From Sphingosinicella terrae (GTDB lineage Bacteria > Pseudomonadota > Alphaproteobacteria > Sphingomonadales > Sphingomonadaceae), in NCBI RefSeq assembly GCF_003347635.1, contig NZ_QDFY01000016.1, positions 1-64,000 on the forward strand: a stretch of 64,000 bases of DNA. Reading direction: 5' to 3'. Both the position numbers and the translations under genes were made by a program. How positions within the stretch are numbered: the first letter of the stretch is position 1; each line of letters opens with the position of its first letter. This document shows, in pieces, positions 62,841 through 64,000 of the stretch. The notes beneath the pieces are model-generated. The model searched no databases. It was not told the DNA's origin and saw only the letters and a program-made list of their open reading frames with translations.

Positions 62841-62881
62841 TTGACTCCGCGCATCCGATAAGCGATTAACTCATTAGTTAA
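62841..62881 (+). promoter_or_regulatory. Promoter with palindromic operator of ArsR-desaturase operon
   Basis: TTGACT (62841-62846), a 17-base spacer and GATTAA (62864-62869). The -10 overlaps a palindrome TTAACT-CATT-AGTTAA (62866-62881) in an otherwise GC-rich region. A winged-helix dimer of the ArsR protein encoded next would cover it, so autorepression of the operon is likely. Confidence 0.65.
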
Positions 62882-62892
62882 ATAGGACAGCG

Positions 62893-63216
62893 ATGGATAA
62901 AGTCTTCGAAGCCCTCGCCTCGACCCCCCGGCGCAAGATCCTCGCTTATCTGGCGGAGGTCGACCTCACCGCGGGCGAGATCGCCGCGCGCTTCGACATG
63001 AGCAAGCCGGCCATCTCGAAGCATCTCCAGATCCTGGAGAATGCCGGGTTGGTGGCGAGCGAGAAGCGCGGCCAGTTCGTTCACTATTCACTTGTCCGGG
63101 AGAATCTTCTGAACACCCTTAATGGGTTCGTTCAGCGGGTCTGCCCGGTGTCGACACCGCTCAAGCGCGAGAGCGCGGCGCTGCGGGAAACCCGCAGATC
63201 GGATCCCGAGGAATAG
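62893..63216 (+). CDS. ArsR/SdpR-type winged-helix repressor
   Basis: A 107-residue regulator: MDKVFEALASTPRRKILAYLAEVDLTAGEIAARFDMSKPAISKHLQILENAGLVASEKRGQFVHYSLVRENLLNTLNGFVQRVCPV. The HTH and wing are intact. The classical metal site ELCVCD of ArsR/SmtB is absent (EIAARFD in its place), as in SdpR-like members that do not sense metals. AGGA lies upstream of ATG 62893. It is followed 12 bases later by a fatty-acid desaturase gene, so it probably controls lipid desaturation. Palindrome at 62866-62881 is the expected site. Confidence 0.9.
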   Translation: MDKVFEALASTPRRKILAYLAEVDLTAGEIAARFDMSKPAISKHLQILENAGLVASEKRGQFVHYSLVRENLLNTLNGFVQRVCPVSTPLKRESAALRETRRSDPEE

Positions 63217-63228
63217 GAGAGAGAGGTC

Positions 63229-64000
63229 ATGCAGCTTGTACCGGGCTCAGAGCGGATCGTCGTCGACGGAGCTTCGGACCCGGTGCGAGGCGCCGTCCGC
63301 TGGGCGCCGGTCAAATCGATCTGGATCGGGTCGATGACGGCTACGGCCCTGGTTGCCGGCCCGATCTACTTCACCTGGAGCGCTTTCCTTCTCTTCCTCG
63401 CGACCAGCGCCGTCACGCTCTGCGCCGGTCACTCGGTCGGCATGCACCGGCGCCTGATCCACAACAGCTTCCAATGCCCGCTGTGGCTGGAGCATGTCTG
63501 CGTCTATCTCGGCGTGCTCGTCGGTATGGCCGGCCCGATCGGGATGATGCGCATTCACGACCTGCGCGATTGGGCCCAGCGGCAGCCGGTCTGCCACGAT
63601 TATTTCGGCCACAGGGCTTCCTTCTGGAAAGACGCCTGGCATCAGCTCCACTGCGAGCTGGCCCTGGAGCGGTCCCCAAGATTCGAGCTCGAAGCGCGAG
63701 TGTCGCAGGACCGCTTCTTTCACATCCTCGAGCGAAGCTGGATGGTTCAGCAGCTTCCCTGGGCCCTGCTCTTCCTCGCCATTGGCGGCTTGCCATGGGT
63801 GGTCTGGGGCATCTGCGTCCGCGTCAGCGTCTGCGTCACCGGGCACTGGCTGGTGGGCCATTATGCTCATCGCGAGGGGAGCCAGACTTGGCTGGTCGAT
63901 GGTGCGAGCGTGCAGGGCCACGACGTCCGGATCGCCGGTCTGATCAGCATGGGCGAGAGCTGGCACAATAATCATCATGCCTTTCCGGGGTCGGCGCGGA
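63229..64000 (+). CDS. Fatty-acid/acyl-CoA desaturase (3' truncated by window)
   Basis: The frame from ATG 63229, preceded by GGAGAGAGAGG, is open to the window end (257 residues). It has two pairs of membrane helices and the di-iron histidine boxes of membrane desaturases: HSVGMHRRLIH (box 1) near residue 70 and HNNHHAFPGSAR (box 3) at the visible end. The middle box that should read HxxHH is not obvious; IHDLRDWAQRQPVCHDYFGH occupies that place. It would insert double bonds in acyl chains in the inner membrane, affecting fluidity. Operon with the ArsR-type repressor. The long minus-strand frame opposite is a shadow. Confidence 0.88.
   Translation, partial: MQLVPGSERIVVDGASDPVRGAVRWAPVKSIWIGSMTATALVAGPIYFTWSAFLLFLATSAVTLCAGHSVGMHRRLIHNSFQCPLWLEHVCVYLGVLVGMAGPIGMMRIHDLRDWAQRQPVCHDYFGHRASFWKDAWHQLHCELALERSPRFELEARVSQDRFFHILERSWMVQQLPWALLFLAIGGLPWVVWGICVRVSVCVTGHWLVGHYAHREGSQTWLVDGASVQGHDVRIAGLISMGESWHNNHHAFPGSAR

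Overview
The window is gene-dense, GC-rich bacterial chromosome (about 61 protein genes, two tRNAs, short intergenic gaps, few ATG-independent oddities). Gene content points to an alphaproteobacterium of the order Sphingomonadales: a plant/alphaproteobacterial type glutamate-cysteine ligase, a DUF3035 (BamF-like) lipoprotein beside lspA, a TIGR02001-type putative porin, an RNase E with an acidic insert, a release factor 2 gene without programmed frameshift, and a sphingomonad-style ArsR plus fatty-acid desaturase pair. This placement is inferred from family knowledge, not from a 16S gene (none is present). No prophage, insertion sequence, integrase or CRISPR array was seen; the region reads as core chromosome with a few accessory genes.

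Layout. 1-1.3 kb: end of a chemotaxis receptor with a clear terminator, then an autoregulated-looking XRE regulator/membrane protein pair. 1.4-9 kb: tRNA-Gly, folD, a tandem PilZ protein, an ICMT-like membrane protein, a triple-PPC secreted protein, and a leftward cluster of proline iminopeptidase, gshA and rsmE. 9-13.2 kb: rightward ubiA, TldD/PmbA protease, CysQ-like phosphatase, and a two-lobed aspartic protease, ending at a bidirectional terminator facing a 1054-aa autotransporter (13.4-16.5 kb). 16.8-24.7 kb: CoA-binding protein, lone receiver, apbC/mrp, and the membrane quality-control set hflK-hflC-degP, then an OPT transporter. 24.7-33.5 kb: panE-queF leftward; AI-2E transporter, S10 peptidase, atypical SDR, sulfurtransferase, cystathionine beta-lyase and MscS channel rightward. 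33.5-41.3 kb: porin, then a leftward translation/envelope/cofactor run ribF-GDPD-like-ileS-lspA-bamF-like, and folA. 41.4-49.5 kb: GlxA/DJ-1 divergent pair, thyA, lipoprotein methyltransferase, prfB, mrcA, amiC. 49.9-56.5 kb: rne, M48-TPR protease, DsbA-like, then rlmE and ppx leftward. 56.7-64 kb: tRNA-Gln, a hybrid histidine kinase overlapping an RsbQ-like hydrolase, glutaminase, a secreted caspase-like protein, an AAC(3)-family acetyltransferase, and an ArsR-desaturase operon cut by the window end.

Functional themes are envelope biogenesis and quality control (hflKC, degP, lspA, BamF-like, mrcA, amiC, M48 protease, DsbA-like, autotransporter), one-carbon/thymidylate/folate metabolism (folD, folA, thyA), thiol and sulfur metabolism (gshA, sseA, metC, cysQ-like) and RNA/translation (rne, rsmE, rlmE, ileS, prfB, tRNAs).

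The most unusual items are: (1) an RsbQ-like alpha/beta hydrolase overlapping a PAS hybrid histidine kinase, i.e. an RsbQ-PAS ligand module wired to a two-component output instead of the PP2C phosphatase RsbP; (2) a palindromic mobile-looking repeat inserted in frame inside ileS; (3) two copies of a heptanucleotide (GGGGACT) tandem array each followed by an inverted partner array; (4) a GDPD-fold protein lacking expected catalytic residues; and (5) palindromic operators sitting on the -10 elements of two small regulator genes.
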